Of a stretch of 64,000 bases of DNA, positions 18,668 through 31,741 are shown in pieces. The translations under genes and the position numbers were made by a program. The stretch comes from Sulfurospirillum diekertiae (lineage in GTDB: Bacteria > Campylobacterota > Campylobacteria > Campylobacterales > Sulfurospirillaceae): the NCBI RefSeq assembly GCF_002309535.1, contig NZ_CP023275.1, positions 1,984,001 to 2,048,000 of the forward strand, written 5' to 3'. The notes beneath the pieces were generated by a model, which was not told the DNA's origin, ran no database searches, and was given only the letters and a program-made list of their open reading frames with translations. Every line of letters begins with the position of its first letter. Position 1 is the stretch's first letter.

Positions 18668-19126
18668 ATGTTAGAAAATCTTATTGTTCGTATTGCAACG
18701 CGTGATGATGCTAAAGAAATAGCCGAATTTAATGTACTATTTGCAAAAGAAACTGTAAATAAAAATGTTTCACTTGCCCTTACAACCGAAGGCGTCCACC
18801 AGGTCTTTTCAAAATTTCACAACGGCTTTTACCTTATAGCTACGATTGATCATGTCATCCTTGGATTAGCCATGATCACAAGAGAGTGGAGTGATTGGAG
18901 CAATGGTGCTTATTATTGTATTCAAAGTATTTTTGTCACCGATCATGAACATGAAAAAGAGATCCACGATGCGCTTTTAGATAAAGCAAAATCATTGGCA
19001 AAAGAGCACTATGATGTATGTGGCATCAGACTTTATGTTCACAAAGACGATAAAGCTACACAAAAATCGTATGAAGAATTGGGATTACAAAAAACAAAAT
19101 ATAGGGTATTTGAAGAGACATTTTAA
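18668..19126 (+). CDS. GNAT-family N-acetyltransferase
   Basis: A 152-residue protein with the GNAT fold order: RIATRDDAKEIAEFN at the N-terminus, a central GLAMI strand, the SIFVTDHEHEKEIHDALLDKA helix segment after beta-4 and a C-terminal YEELGLQKTKYRVFE typical of these enzymes. The substrate is unknown; the acetyl-CoA loop (Q/RxxGxG/A) is poorly conserved by eye. It follows murG by nine bases with an AGGAG ribosome site. Confidence 0.85.
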   Translation: MLENLIVRIATRDDAKEIAEFNVLFAKETVNKNVSLALTTEGVHQVFSKFHNGFYLIATIDHVILGLAMITREWSDWSNGAYYCIQSIFVTDHEHEKEIHDALLDKAKSLAKEHYDVCGIRLYVHKDDKATQKSYEELGLQKTKYRVFEETF

Positions 19127-19132
19127 ACGAAG

Positions 19133-19209
19133 TGGTGCGCCCGAAGGAATTCGAATCCCTGACCTCCGGTACCGCAAACCGATGCTCTATCCAGCTGAGC
19201 TACGAGCGC
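19133..19209 (-). tRNA. tRNA-Arg (GCG anticodon)
   Basis: Reading the minus strand, a 77-base cloverleaf folds: acceptor GCGCTCG/CGGGCGC, D-arm GCTCAGCTGGATAGAGC, anticodon stem TCGGT/ACCGG around loop TTGCGGT, T-loop TTCGAAT and an encoded CCA. The anticodon GCG reads CGC and CGU arginine codons. It lies between the GNAT gene and the Gate-domain gene, transcribed leftward against both. Confidence 0.93.
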
Positions 19210-19276
19210 ACATATTTGTTTGAGGTCGGTATTATATCTTAGCTAAGATAAATTAAGTATTAAAAAAAGGGCCAAA

Positions 19277-20155
19277 ATGTCATTTAGTCTACAAAGATCA
19301 CTTCAAACATCGTTAAAAAGTTCTTGGACGATTTTGAAGCTCATTGTACCTATTTACATTTTGGCAGATATCCTCTTCTATTATAATCTTCTTTCGTATA
19401 TTACCTTTATCTTTAAACCACTAGTCGCACTTTTAGGACTCCCTCAGGAAACCGCTCTTTCCATTGTGAGTGGACTTTTTCTCAATCTTTATGCAGCTAT
19501 TGCCTTTGCAGCACCTCTAGGACTTAGCCCAAAAGAATGGACTGTACTAGCCGTCTTTTTAGGTATAGCACATGCCCTTATTGTCGAAACAGAGATTATG
19601 AAACGATTAGGTATTTCAAGAGTATATTCCATTCTTTTAAGACTTTGTGCAGGGTTACTTGTAGGAGGATTAACCTCAAAACTTCCTCAGAGTTGGTTTT
19701 CTAATGAACTAAGCCAAGAAGCTATGGTACCATCACACCCTTTGTATCATTCGCTCAGTGATCTGTTACAAAATTCTTTGTATGAATCACTTTCGCTATC
19801 ACTAAAAATTATTCTACTGGTTACAACACTTATTTTCGTTCTTGACTTCATTAAATCACTTCAAATGATTGAAAAACACTCGCAAAAAGTGAATAGTGGT
19901 TTTTCAATTTTGGTCGGTGTAATTTTAGGAATCACTTATGGTGCTGGTATATTAATTGCAGAATATGAAAAAGGGCTTTTACAAAAACGAGAAATTTTAT
20001 TTATTGGTACCTATTTAATGATCTGTCATGCGATTATTGAAGATACGCTCCTTTTTGTTATCTTTGGAGCCAATCTATGGATTATGGTAGGCTTACGCCT
20101 CACGTTTGCAACCCTTATCGCTTATCTCGTTTTAAAATATACAAAAATTACTTAA
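19277..20155 (+). CDS. Nucleoside-recognition (Gate) domain membrane protein
   Basis: A 292-residue protein with about eight membrane helices in two repeats of the Gate/nucleoside-recognition type; compare ALLGLPQETALSIVSGLFLNLYAA in the first half with SGFSILVGVILGITYGAG in the second. The fold is shared with SpmA/SpmB, FeoB and CNT carriers. It may move a small solute, but no substrate is indicated. It converges with the thioredoxin gene, the ends overlapping by eight bases. Confidence 0.78.
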   Translation: MSFSLQRSLQTSLKSSWTILKLIVPIYILADILFYYNLLSYITFIFKPLVALLGLPQETALSIVSGLFLNLYAAIAFAAPLGLSPKEWTVLAVFLGIAHALIVETEIMKRLGISRVYSILLRLCAGLLVGGLTSKLPQSWFSNELSQEAMVPSHPLYHSLSDLLQNSLYESLSLSLKIILLVTTLIFVLDFIKSLQMIEKHSQKVNSGFSILVGVILGITYGAGILIAEYEKGLLQKREILFIGTYLMICHAIIEDTLLFVIFGANLWIMVGLRLTFATLIAYLVLKYTKIT

Positions 20156-20540
20156 ATTCTTGCTCATAGACTTCATCTAGAAGCTCAATAAAACTCACAG
20201 GTTCAATGTATCCAGCAAAATCATCTATAATTTTAAGATCTTTTGGCGATAAGATCAAATTGGTAGGATAATACTTTACATGTAAGGCTTGAGGTAACTC
20301 GGGATTTTCTCGATTGATAGTTACATGTAAATATTTTTTTTCAATCTGATTACGATATAGTGTATTTTCAAAGACATCTTTTTCCATTTTAATACAATAA
20401 GGGCAAAACTCTTTTGTCACACTTAGTAAAATTAATTTTTTTTCGTTAAATGCCTTTTTACGTTCAGCTTCCAAAAAATCAGCGTGCAATGAGAGTGTGC
20501 CTAATAGAAATATGATTAAAATACAAATCCATTTTTTCAT
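20148..20540 (-). CDS. Periplasmic thioredoxin-fold protein (CPYC)
   Basis: A 130-residue protein with a Sec signal (WICILIIFLLGTLSLHA) and the redox motif CPYC in KEFCPYCIKMEKDVF (about residues 46-49), followed by the cis-Pro strand KYYPTNLILSP. It resembles thioredoxin_7/SoxW-like proteins that keep periplasmic cysteines reduced or assist cytochrome maturation. The ATG overlaps the EamA stop by four bases, so the two are translated from one message. Two near copies of the 12-bp palindrome lie inside it. Confidence 0.85.
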   Translation of the reverse strand: MKKWICILIIFLLGTLSLHADFLEAERKKAFNEKKLILLSVTKEFCPYCIKMEKDVFENTLYRNQIEKKYLHVTINRENPELPQALHVKYYPTNLILSPKDLKIIDDFAGYIEPVSFIELLDEVYEQEFK

Positions 20541-21427
20541 CTGTCAACCTTCTTAACTCTTTGTTGTAATAATAAGCCTATTATAATAAAAATCAAACCT
20601 ATATATGTTGAAAAAAGAATCACTTCTCCAACAAAAATAGAAATAAACACTAAAGACAAAAAAGGAGAAATAAAAATAAGATTTGCAATTTTTGCTGTAT
20701 TGGTACTCAGCTTCATCGCTTGTAGCCATAAAATAAACGTAATACCCATCTCAAAAATACCGACATATGCCGAGCCTAAAAAACCATGGATATTAAACAC
20801 CAAAGGATGAGACGTGATAAGAGCGTAAAATAAAATTGCAGGGACACCAAAAAGAAAATTGATAAAAAGACCTACCAGCGGATCTACATGTAACTTGGTA
20901 TTATAAATCCAATACAATGACCATAAGACTGTTGAAAAAAGAGCTAGAAAAACACCTGTAAGACTGTAAAAAGAGAAACCCCAGAGATCACCATGTGTCG
21001 AAATAATGAGAACACCAAAATAGCAAATAAGCCCCGCTAGAAAGTCATAAACACTTATTTTTTGTTTTAAAATAAAAACAGAGAGATAGGTTAACGTTAA
21101 TGCCCATGTATAATTGATAGGCTGAGCCTCTTGTGCAGGCAATAGCTCATACGCACGAAACAAGACTAAATAGTAGATAAACGGGTTTATAAGCCCCAAC
21201 AAAGCAAGTTTAAAATAGGTTTTTTTTGAATATAAAAATAAAATATAAAATTTGTGTTGATATCCCATTGCACAGAAAAATACACATAAGGAAAAAGATG
21301 AAGCATAAAGAAGAAGATTTAAGGCATCAAAATAGGCTAATGAGAGTTTAAAAGCACTTGCAACCGTAGACCACAGTAAAACAGCAGAAATGGCAAAGAA
21401 ATAAGCTTTTGATTGATTTTTTTCCAA
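20537..21427 (-). CDS. EamA/DMT-family exporter
   Basis: A DMT-superfamily carrier with about ten membrane helices in two EamA repeats; the first begins FAISAVLLWSTVASAFKLSLAY and the second centres on ALFSTVLWSLYWIYNTKL. Members export metabolites or amino acids. The open frame reaches back to a GTG at 21484, which almost touches the 5S rRNA end; I prefer TTG 21427, which gives the usual short N-terminus (LEKNQSKAYFF), but the start is uncertain. No terminator is obvious between 5S and this gene. Confidence 0.82.
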   Translation of the reverse strand: MEKNQSKAYFFAISAVLLWSTVASAFKLSLAYFDALNLLLYASSFSLCVFFCAMGYQHKFYILFLYSKKTYFKLALLGLINPFIYYLVLFRAYELLPAQEAQPINYTWALTLTYLSVFILKQKISVYDFLAGLICYFGVLIISTHGDLWGFSFYSLTGVFLALFSTVLWSLYWIYNTKLHVDPLVGLFINFLFGVPAILFYALITSHPLVFNIHGFLGSAYVGIFEMGITFILWLQAMKLSTNTAKIANLIFISPFLSLVFISIFVGEVILFSTYIGLIFIIIGLLLQQRVKKVDR

Positions 21428-21486
21428 GGAGGACCGCCTTTGAATAAGACGAGATAAAAGATGAGTTGTAAAAGAAAGAATCACGG

Positions 21487-21603
21487 AACTGGCAGCGACC
21501 TACGTTTCCATCCCAGTAAGGGAAAGTATTATCGGCGATGAAGAGCTTAGCTTCCTGGTTCGAAATGGGACAGGGCGTTTCCTCTTCTCTATAGCCACCA
21601 GAA
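21487..21603 (-). rRNA. rrf: 5S ribosomal RNA
   Basis: The terminal helix CTGGTGGC/GCTGCCAG closes at 21601/21489, and the conserved core (CCCATTTCGAACCAGGAAGCTAAG on the minus strand, shown here only as a landmark around 21545-21568) is intact. Ends are set from the helix plus one or two bases. It is the last gene of the rRNA operon. Confidence 0.92.
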
Positions 21604-21737
21604 TCGTGAATTAAATCTATGTCGCATTATAGCGAAATAGGCTTAATTCACCATTCTTTTGGTGATTTTAATATTGTCTAGTCAACAAAGCGCTTTACAC
21701 TTAATAAGGAAGTGAAATAGCATTATCATACGTAATA

Positions 21738-24650
<2,913 letters not shown>

Positions 24651-24868
24651 ATTTGTATTCTAATGCACATTTCACTCCCTTATTAAATGTAAACCATCTA
24701 ACAAGTTGTAAATTGTTTTTTTTGCGTTTTGTTGACTTTGACAATAATAAATTAAATAACATCTTTATGTTCTTTCATCAGATAGCAAAGCTATCTTAAA
24801 TAACCAAACCTAAAGCACAACGCAAAGCGTCGTATTCTAAATTCTAGAACATAAACTTAGACTAAAAA

Positions 24869-24908
24869 GTCTAATATAAAAACAATCTCTCTTGTTCTTA
24901 TATTAGAC
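24869..24908 (-). repeat. Processing-stem inverted repeat in the 16S-23S spacer
   Basis: GTCTAATATAA (24869-24879) is the exact inverse of TTATATTAGAC (24898-24908), an 11-bp stem with an 18-base loop in the otherwise featureless ~320-base spacer between 23S and tRNA-Ala. It may be part of a double-strand structure for RNase III-type trimming of the precursor; this role is inferred. Nothing else is seen in 24651-24968. Confidence 0.55.
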
Positions 24909-24968
24909 GTTGTGTCCTCATCTTCACTAACAATGTCGTGATACAATCTTTTACCACTTTTGATAAAA

Positions 24969-25044
24969 TGGTGGAGAATAGCGGGATCGAACCGCTGACC
25001 TCCTGCGTGCAAAGCAGGCGCTCTCCCAGCTGAGCTAATTCCCC
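24969..25044 (-). tRNA. tRNA-Ala (TGC anticodon)
   Basis: A 76-base cloverleaf on the minus strand: acceptor GGGGAAT pairing with ATTCTCC, D-arm AGCTCAGCTGGGAGAGC, anticodon loop CTTTGCA with anticodon TGC, T-loop TTCGATC, and encoded CCA. It is one of the two spacer tRNAs of the rRNA operon, one base after tRNA-Ile in the transcript. Confidence 0.97.
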
Positions 25045-25045
25045 A

Positions 25046-25122
25046 TGGTGGGCTTAAGAGGACTCGAACCTCTGACCTTACCCTTATCAGGGGTACGCTC
25101 TAACCACCTGAGCTATAAGCCC
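25046..25122 (-). tRNA. tRNA-Ile (GAT anticodon)
   Basis: A 77-base tRNA on the minus strand: acceptor GGGCTTA/TAAGCCC, D-arm GCTCAGGTGGTTAGAGC, anticodon stem ACCCC/GGGGT-type with loop CTGATAA (anticodon GAT), T-loop TTCGAGT and encoded CCA. It directly follows 16S in the operon and precedes tRNA-Ala. Confidence 0.97.
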
Positions 25123-25210
25123 CTCTTTCATTCAATCTCTCAAAACTAAATAAGCTTCCTTAGCAGTTCTCGCCGGAGCACCATTGTGAGATAGTGCCCC
25201 TATACTCTAG

Positions 25211-26719
<1,509 letters not shown>

Positions 26720-26981
26720 ATTTTTATGAAGTGTTCTTCATTTGACTTAAAGTATCTCTTTTTTTAATAAAGAGTTGATAATCTCTTTTTTCGCGTCACT
26801 GACTAAGGTCGCTTATTTAGATTTCAAAGATTGAATTTGACATTGTTAAAATGGTAATGAACGTGAAGCTTATCCCCTACTTTGGGTACTTCTCTTTAAC
26901 CCCGCTTTCTCAAACGAGGACGAAATTATATATCCTTACACCTTACAAAGACATTAAACATATCTCACCATTATAAAGAAA
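26720..26981 (-). promoter_or_regulatory. rRNA operon leader and tandem -10 boxes
   Basis: On the minus strand two TATAAT boxes lie at 26970-26975 and 26925-26930, about 205-250 bases before 16S, consistent with two rRNA promoters lacking strong -35 boxes, as is usual in Campylobacterota. The leader holds a boxA-like CTCTTTA around 26770. Exact start sites cannot be fixed by eye. Confidence 0.5.
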
Positions 26982-27635
26982 TTAGTTCTGTGCTGATATA
27001 TATGTATACCCTGTCTCTGGCTTCACTGTTATTACAATATTATTCACTCCATTTGTTAGTGTTATATTGCAATCTTGTGTCATTAATCTATTAGCCTGAT
27101 AGATACCCCCAAAACCACTAGGAGCGCCTTTTAACGGGCGACCTAAATAATCGAAAGAGACTCGTTGACTACCTGCAAATTGACATGTAGCAGAAAAAGC
27201 AATAGCTGTTATGCCATATTTTCTTCCTAAATTCATCTCTTGTGTAGCACCAACACCATCTGAAAGAATAATCCCAGCATATCCTCCGGTTAAAAATTTT
27301 GCAGGATCTGTTGGGTTAATTGCTACTTCATTTAATGTTAAATTTGGATTACCATTTTTGTTGCCATCTGAGAAAATAGTATATGCCCAAAGATTATATG
27401 TATTAGCATCTGAATTGAAAACGACTTGCCATCTTTTTCTATACCATGTAGGGTCATTTGGATCAAATTTATCATCCATTATGGCAAGATGTTGTGTATA
27501 GCGGATATGACTCACCAGTTGGTCAGCAGCTTCGCGTAGAGGATTGCGTTGAAAACCTGTGGAAACAAAATAAGATAAAATGCCTACGACAACTTTCACA
27601 AACACCAATTCAAGCATCGTAAACGCTTTTTTCAT
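26982..27635 (-). CDS. Type II secretion/type IV pseudopilin-like protein with unusual N-helix
   Basis: A 217-residue prepilin-type protein: short basic leader MKKA, then FTMLELVFV with the Glu5 needed for assembly. The mature domain (RYTQHLAIMDDKFDP..., QRVSFDYLGRPLKG, CNITL) matches the GspH/FimT-like minor pseudopilin style. A Lys occupies mature position 10 (FVKVVVGIL), where a hydrophobic residue is normal, and the helix lacks the usual IPKF exit. It may be impaired or specialised. It lies 12 bases after the glycosyltransferase gene on the same strand. Confidence 0.8.
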   Translation of the reverse strand: MKKAFTMLELVFVKVVVGILSYFVSTGFQRNPLREAADQLVSHIRYTQHLAIMDDKFDPNDPTWYRKRWQVVFNSDANTYNLWAYTIFSDGNKNGNPNLTLNEVAINPTDPAKFLTGGYAGIILSDGVGATQEMNLGRKYGITAIAFSATCQFAGSQRVSFDYLGRPLKGAPSGFGGIYQANRLMTQDCNITLTNGVNNIVITVKPETGYTYISAQN

Positions 27636-27647
27636 CTCATCCTCTTT

Positions 27648-28838
27648 TTAATTTATACGATAAAGATAAAACGTTCTCACTGTTTTACCATAATAAGCAA
27701 TATCGATCTGCTCAAACCCTTCTTCTATCTCTTTTTGATTCATAAGTTTATACGCTCCACCTCGTTCTATGTTGTAAAATTTAAGTCTGAGTGCCATTTT
27801 ATCATCTTTTGTGATGACTTTATGGATGTCTCTTGCTTTCAACTCATTGGCTAGTTCTCTTGCAATATTATAGTTAATTGCAAAATGTTTAGAGGGCTCA
27901 TTCATAAAAGCATACAATGGTTTATTGAAAAAACTAAGCATTGTGTTGATAAACAGTGTTATGAGCACTAAGATAAAGAAAAATGTATGCAATTTACGAA
28001 AAGCAGGAAGTCTTACGCGATAGCTATTGAAAAAGACTTTCACCATCAAAGGGACAGAGAGTACAACAAAAGGAGCAAAATCTTCAAGCAAAAGCTTCTG
28101 GCGCAACGAAAGAAGCAGTGAAACAACCAACGAAAAGAAAGAGATATACCATAGAAGATTTTTTTCTTCTTTAATTAAAATGCGGTACATTGCATAGACA
28201 AAATATAAGAAAAGTAATGGAGAAAATACAATTGCATACACACCTAATGTGTCTATAAAATAGCCCCTAGGTTTTCCACCTGTATCAAATCCATACAGAT
28301 ACATAGAAGCACTAAATAAAATCAGTGTCACAATAAGCAGATCTGTTTTGCGTTTCATCAGAGCATACACAAACAATGCAATATAAAAAATAGCAAAGGA
28401 ATTATCAACAAAAAGACATATGATCAGCACAATATGAGAAGCTACTTTCCATTCTTTAAGATAGAGATACGTAAATAAAAGGCTGAAGAAGATGACGACA
28501 ATACCACTGTTAACTAAAAGCGCTACGCCATTAACCCCGGGCAAAAAGGCATAAATGGCAACCGAAACGATACGATCAATTCGTTTTTTTAAAAAAAGTT
28601 TGCCAATCTTGTAGAGTAAAATAATGGAAGCTAAATGTAAAAGGATAAAAGGCAAACGAAGCGCAAAATCATTTTGTCCTAAAAGCTGTGTCGAATATAC
28701 TGCAAGATAATGAACGAGGTCATTGCCATTGAAAAAAGTATACGCCTCATCGTAGCTAATGGAAATGCTCTGCGCACCATAGGTGAGTAATGCACTACTG
28801 ATAACAAGGATAAGAAGTAAAAAAAGTCTTTCTCTCAT
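27648..28838 (-). CDS. GT39/ArnT-like membrane glycosyltransferase
   Basis: A 396-residue protein with about ten membrane helices. The acidic pair in the first outer loop (SISYDEAYTFF, near residue 29) is the DE motif of GT-C enzymes that use polyprenyl-phosphate sugars, and LRLPFILLHLASIILLYKIG matches PMT_2/ArnT helices. It probably acts on a periplasmic acceptor. Modification of the neighbouring pilin is only a guess. Its ATG overlaps the pabA/trpG stop by four bases. Confidence 0.8.
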   Translation of the reverse strand: MRERLFLLLILVISSALLTYGAQSISISYDEAYTFFNGNDLVHYLAVYSTQLLGQNDFALRLPFILLHLASIILLYKIGKLFLKKRIDRIVSVAIYAFLPGVNGVALLVNSGIVVIFFSLLFTYLYLKEWKVASHIVLIICLFVDNSFAIFYIALFVYALMKRKTDLLIVTLILFSASMYLYGFDTGGKPRGYFIDTLGVYAIVFSPLLFLYFVYAMYRILIKEEKNLLWYISFFSLVVSLLLSLRQKLLLEDFAPFVVLSVPLMVKVFFNSYRVRLPAFRKLHTFFFILVLITLFINTMLSFFNKPLYAFMNEPSKHFAINYNIARELANELKARDIHKVITKDDKMALRLKFYNIERGGAYKLMNQKEIEEGFEQIDIAYYGKTVRTFYLYRIN

Positions 28839-29404
28839 AGTTTTAAGAAGTTGTTTAAAATGGCATGTCCGTGTTCACTTAAAATGGATTCTGGGTGAAA
28901 CTGTACGCCATAGATTTGTTTGTCTTTTATTTGCAGTGCCATAATTTCATGGTCGTCCGTACTGTACGCCGTGGGAACAACTACATCGGGAAGCCCTTCT
29001 TGTTCAACCGTTAGAGAATGATAACGCGTTGTTGTAAAGGTTTCAGGCAGACCATCAAACAGACAGCTGTTGTGAAGTTGTTTTGTAATAGACGTTTTCC
29101 CGTGCATCATGCGCTTCGCACGCACCACTTTTCCACCAAAAGCTTGTCCAATCGCTTGATGTCCTAAGCAAATACCTAAAATGGGGGTTTTTCCACCAAA
29201 ATATTTAATCACCTCAAGGCTGACACCCGCTTCATTAGGTGTTGCAGGACCTGGAGAAATAATAATTTTTTCGGGATGCAATGCTTCAATCTCTTCAACA
29301 CTCAGCTCATCATTGCGAATCACTTTAAGATCAGCGCCTAGTTCTAAGCAATACTGAACGATGTTGTACGTAAAACTATCGTAATTGTCTATCATCAATA
29401 CCAT
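28835..29404 (-). CDS. pabA: Glutamine amidotransferase of anthranilate/aminodeoxychorismate synthase
   Basis: A class I glutamine amidotransferase of 189 residues with Cys79 (GICLGHQAIG), His170 and Glu172 (QFHPESILSEHG). It delivers ammonia to a PabB or TrpE partner for folate or tryptophan synthesis; the two forms cannot be separated by eye and no partner gene is present, so the symbol is provisional (pabA/trpG). I choose ATG 29404, ten bases after GAGG, over an upstream in-frame TTG. It is the last core gene before the island. Confidence 0.9.
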   Translation of the reverse strand: MVLMIDNYDSFTYNIVQYCLELGADLKVIRNDELSVEEIEALHPEKIIISPGPATPNEAGVSLEVIKYFGGKTPILGICLGHQAIGQAFGGKVVRAKRMMHGKTSITKQLHNSCLFDGLPETFTTTRYHSLTVEQEGLPDVVVPTAYSTDDHEIMALQIKDKQIYGVQFHPESILSEHGHAILNNFLKL

Positions 29405-29503
29405 GTTTCTTTTTTTCCTCAAAAGCCCCTATTTTAGAGGTTTTTTTCTCTCTCACATTTTTGGATTTCTCAGATTTCTACCCTAAATGCTATATGCGAT
29501 AAA

Positions 29504-29529
29504 TATTGTATCAATTTTTGTGTTGTTTT
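29504..29529 (+). repeat. Left copy of 26-bp direct repeat bracketing the island
   Basis: The sequence TATTGTATCAATTTTTGTGT followed by TGTTTT is repeated exactly at 58264-58289 in the same orientation. The two copies lie 28.7 kb apart, one just outside pabA and one just outside the decayed IS and lplT, and so frame the accessory genes. It could be an attachment-site duplication or a mobile-element end. Confidence 0.75.
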
Positions 29530-29601
29530 TTAATTAATAGTTAGATTTTACAAAGATCAAAAAGAAGCGATAGGAAGATTTTCTTCTTATTTTCATAGAG
29601 G

Positions 29602-29826
29602 TTACTGTATTTGCACCAAATACTGAGCTACACCATGTACTGGGAACTTCACAGGTGCACGATCTCCAGTACCCATTTTTTTGAAAGGTGGAAACAGCTT
29701 TGGATACTGTTTACGCCTTCTATCAAGCGTTGATATGCTGATATTTAACACTTCTGCCACCTCTTCTCTTGTAAGCATATAGCTATACTTTTCTAACAAT
29801 TTTTGAACCAAAAGTTCAACATCCAT
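29602..29826 (-). CDS. AlpA/excisionase-like small DNA-binding protein
   Basis: About 74 residues from ATG 29826 (AGGA seven bases before; an upstream in-frame ATG at 29865 lies within the -10 region). The helix-turn-helix LTREEVAEVLNISISTLDRR followed by PKLFPPFKKMG resembles AlpA/MerR-like regulators and excisionases of prophages and islands. A TATAAT box at 29864-29869 on the minus strand is a likely promoter. It is the first gene inside the left repeat; no integrase is next to it. Confidence 0.75.
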   Translation of the reverse strand: MDVELLVQKLLEKYSYMLTREEVAEVLNISISTLDRRRKQYPKLFPPFKKMGTGDRAPVKFPVHGVAQYLVQIQ

Positions 29827-29869
29827 CGACAATCCTATTGTTGATGAACGCATTATGTTAAACATTATA

Positions 29870-30624
29870 TTGCTTCATGTCGTAAAATATGCATGAAGAC
29901 TTTTTTGACATGGTATATAGTTAAAACCTATACCAACTATGCTTCTGACAATTAAATTCTAAAGATCTAAAAGGAGCTTAGATCATTCTTTCATTTTCCT
30001 CCATTGTGTTTGTTTAACACAATACGTTACCTGCTAGTAAAAATTTAACAGATGGCATAATTAAAGCATAGTAATTATAAAAAAATTATTAATCAAAATG
30101 CTTCAAAACGCCCTTTAAATAGGCTTTTTGTAATTTTCTCAACAACAGTATTGACAAAATTAATTTGCGAAATATTTCTATCGTTCAAAAAAGTTAGTCT
30201 TCAAGTCAACTTTTTTTATAAAAATAATTGACTTATTAAACGAAGTGCAGTTTTAGTCACTCGCCAATTCAATTAAAGGCTAGAAGGCGATCTTCAACTT
30301 AAAAATCTCTGTAGAATTTTGTACTTTTGATGGCAGTCTAATTTCTATATGATATCCATAGAATTTAATTTTGGGAATAAAACTCCTATATCATGATCGA
30401 CAGTGAATAGTGCTGTATAAAGACTTCAAAATAAACCCTTAAAAAATTGACTGCAATACTTGAAATTTTCTATGTATATTTTCTACAATTATAACTGTTT
30501 GAGAATGTGAATCATGCCCTAATGCGTTAAATATAAAATACTACATATAATTATTTTTATAATCTGTAAAAACTTTCTGTCTAATATGATAATACTACGC
30601 TCAATACAAATAAGTATATTTATA
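29870..30624. other. Long non-coding AT-rich stretch
   Basis: No convincing gene, RNA or repeat is visible. An imperfect dyad around 29910-29940 (GGTATA...TATACC with ATAGTT/AACTAT) lies upstream of the AlpA-like gene and could be its operator. A lone ATCGTTC at about 30180 resembles half of the island element but lacks the TTTGCA part and a correctly spaced -10 box. Confidence 0.6.
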
Positions 30625-30689
30625 TTTGCAGAATTAGGCAATCATGGTGCACTATCGTTCTATCGTAAAAGTGGACATAATTCTATAAT
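30625..30689 (+). promoter_or_regulatory. Island regulatory element A and promoter
   Basis: TTTGCAGAATTAGGCAA starts a 38-bp element ending in ATCGTTCTA (30654-30662); 21 bases later lies TATAAT (30684-30689). The same element with identical 38-bp length stands before four other island units (B-E). Its position overlaps the -35 region, as expected for an AraC-type activator site. It drives the ten-gene unit that ends with the AraC gene. Confidence 0.85.
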
Positions 30690-30724
30690 TTCATACAACA
30701 ACTAATTGTATGGAGATAACTTTA

Positions 30725-31729
30725 ATGAACTATAAAACACTGGGAAGAACAGACACTAAAGTTTCAAGTATCGGACTTGGCTGTATGGGGATGAGCGCTG
30801 CTTATGGCGATAGAGACGATGCAGAGAGCCTTGCAACGCTACATCGTGCTTTAGAGCTTGGTATCAATTTTTGGGATACGGCTGATATTTATGCCAATGG
30901 TGTGAATGAAGAACTCATTTCAAAAGTGCTTGTAGAAAATCGCGACAAAATTTTTCTCGCTACTAAGTTTGGTTTTCGCATGCGTAGTAAGGAAGGTGAT
31001 TCTTTTGTCGGTGGTGACATTTATATTGACGGCTCGCCCAAATATATTAAACAAGCTGTTGAGGCTAGTCTAAAACGACTCAAAACTGATGTCATTGACC
31101 TTTACTATGCGCATCGCATTGACCCAAACATTCCTGTTGAAGAGACCGTAGGTGCTGTGGCTGAGCTGGTCAAAGAGGGAAAAGTGAAATATTTGGGGCT
31201 TAGTGAATGTACCGCGGATGATCTTAAAAGAGCCTATGCGATTCACCCCATCACTGCACTTCAAAGTGAGTACTCTCTGCTCACTCGCGATGTCGAAAAA
31301 GAGATACTTCCTCTTACCAAAGAGCTAGGCGTAACGTTTGTACCCTTTGCACCGCTTAGTCGTGGCCTTATTACCAATAAGCTTGAAGTTAATACACTTG
31401 AGAATAATGATTTTCGTAAAAACTTACCCCGTTACAATGGTGAATATTTAGAAAATAATCAAAAATTATCTACAGCATTTAGCGACTTTGCTACAAGCAA
31501 AAATTGCACGCCTGCTCAGCTTGCTATTGCATGGGTTATGGTACAAAGTGATAACATCATTCCAATTCCAGGTACTAAAAAGCGTAAATATTTAGAAGAA
31601 AATGCAGGCGCTGTGGATGTGGTACTCAGCGCTTCTGATTTAGCCATCATTGAGGGGATTGTTAAACAATACCCCAATATTGGTCCGCGTTACAGTGATC
31701 GTGAAAATAAGTTTGTCAAGAAATCTTAA
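30725..31729 (+). CDS. Aldo/keto reductase (AKR13-like)
   Basis: A 334-residue NADPH-type reductase with the tetrad Asp51, Tyr56, Lys81 and His130 ([19 protein letters not shown]) and the N-terminal GLGCMGMS. It should reduce aldehydes or ketones to alcohols in the cytoplasm. ATG 30725 follows GGAGATAA and is chosen over ATG 30710. It is the first gene of unit A and is a paralogue of the AKR that opens unit D. Role in carbonyl detoxification is inferred from the regulon. Confidence 0.92.
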   Translation: MNYKTLGRTDTKVSSIGLGCMGMSAAYGDRDDAESLATLHRALELGINFWDTADIYANGVNEELISKVLVENRDKIFLATKFGFRMRSKEGDSFVGGDIYIDGSPKYIKQAVEASLKRLKTDVIDLYYAHRIDPNIPVEETVGAVAELVKEGKVKYLGLSECTADDLKRAYAIHPITALQSEYSLLTRDVEKEILPLTKELGVTFVPFAPLSRGLITNKLEVNTLENNDFRKNLPRYNGEYLENNQKLSTAFSDFATSKNCTPAQLAIAWVMVQSDNIIPIPGTKKRKYLEENAGAVDVVLSASDLAIIEGIVKQYPNIGPRYSDRENKFVKKS

Positions 31730-31741
31730 CAAAGGATGATG

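Noticed and set aside
30178-30195. Sixth island element (ATCGTTC)
   Set aside because: Only the second part matches; there is no TTTGCA 38 bp away and no TATAAT 21-22 bp downstream.
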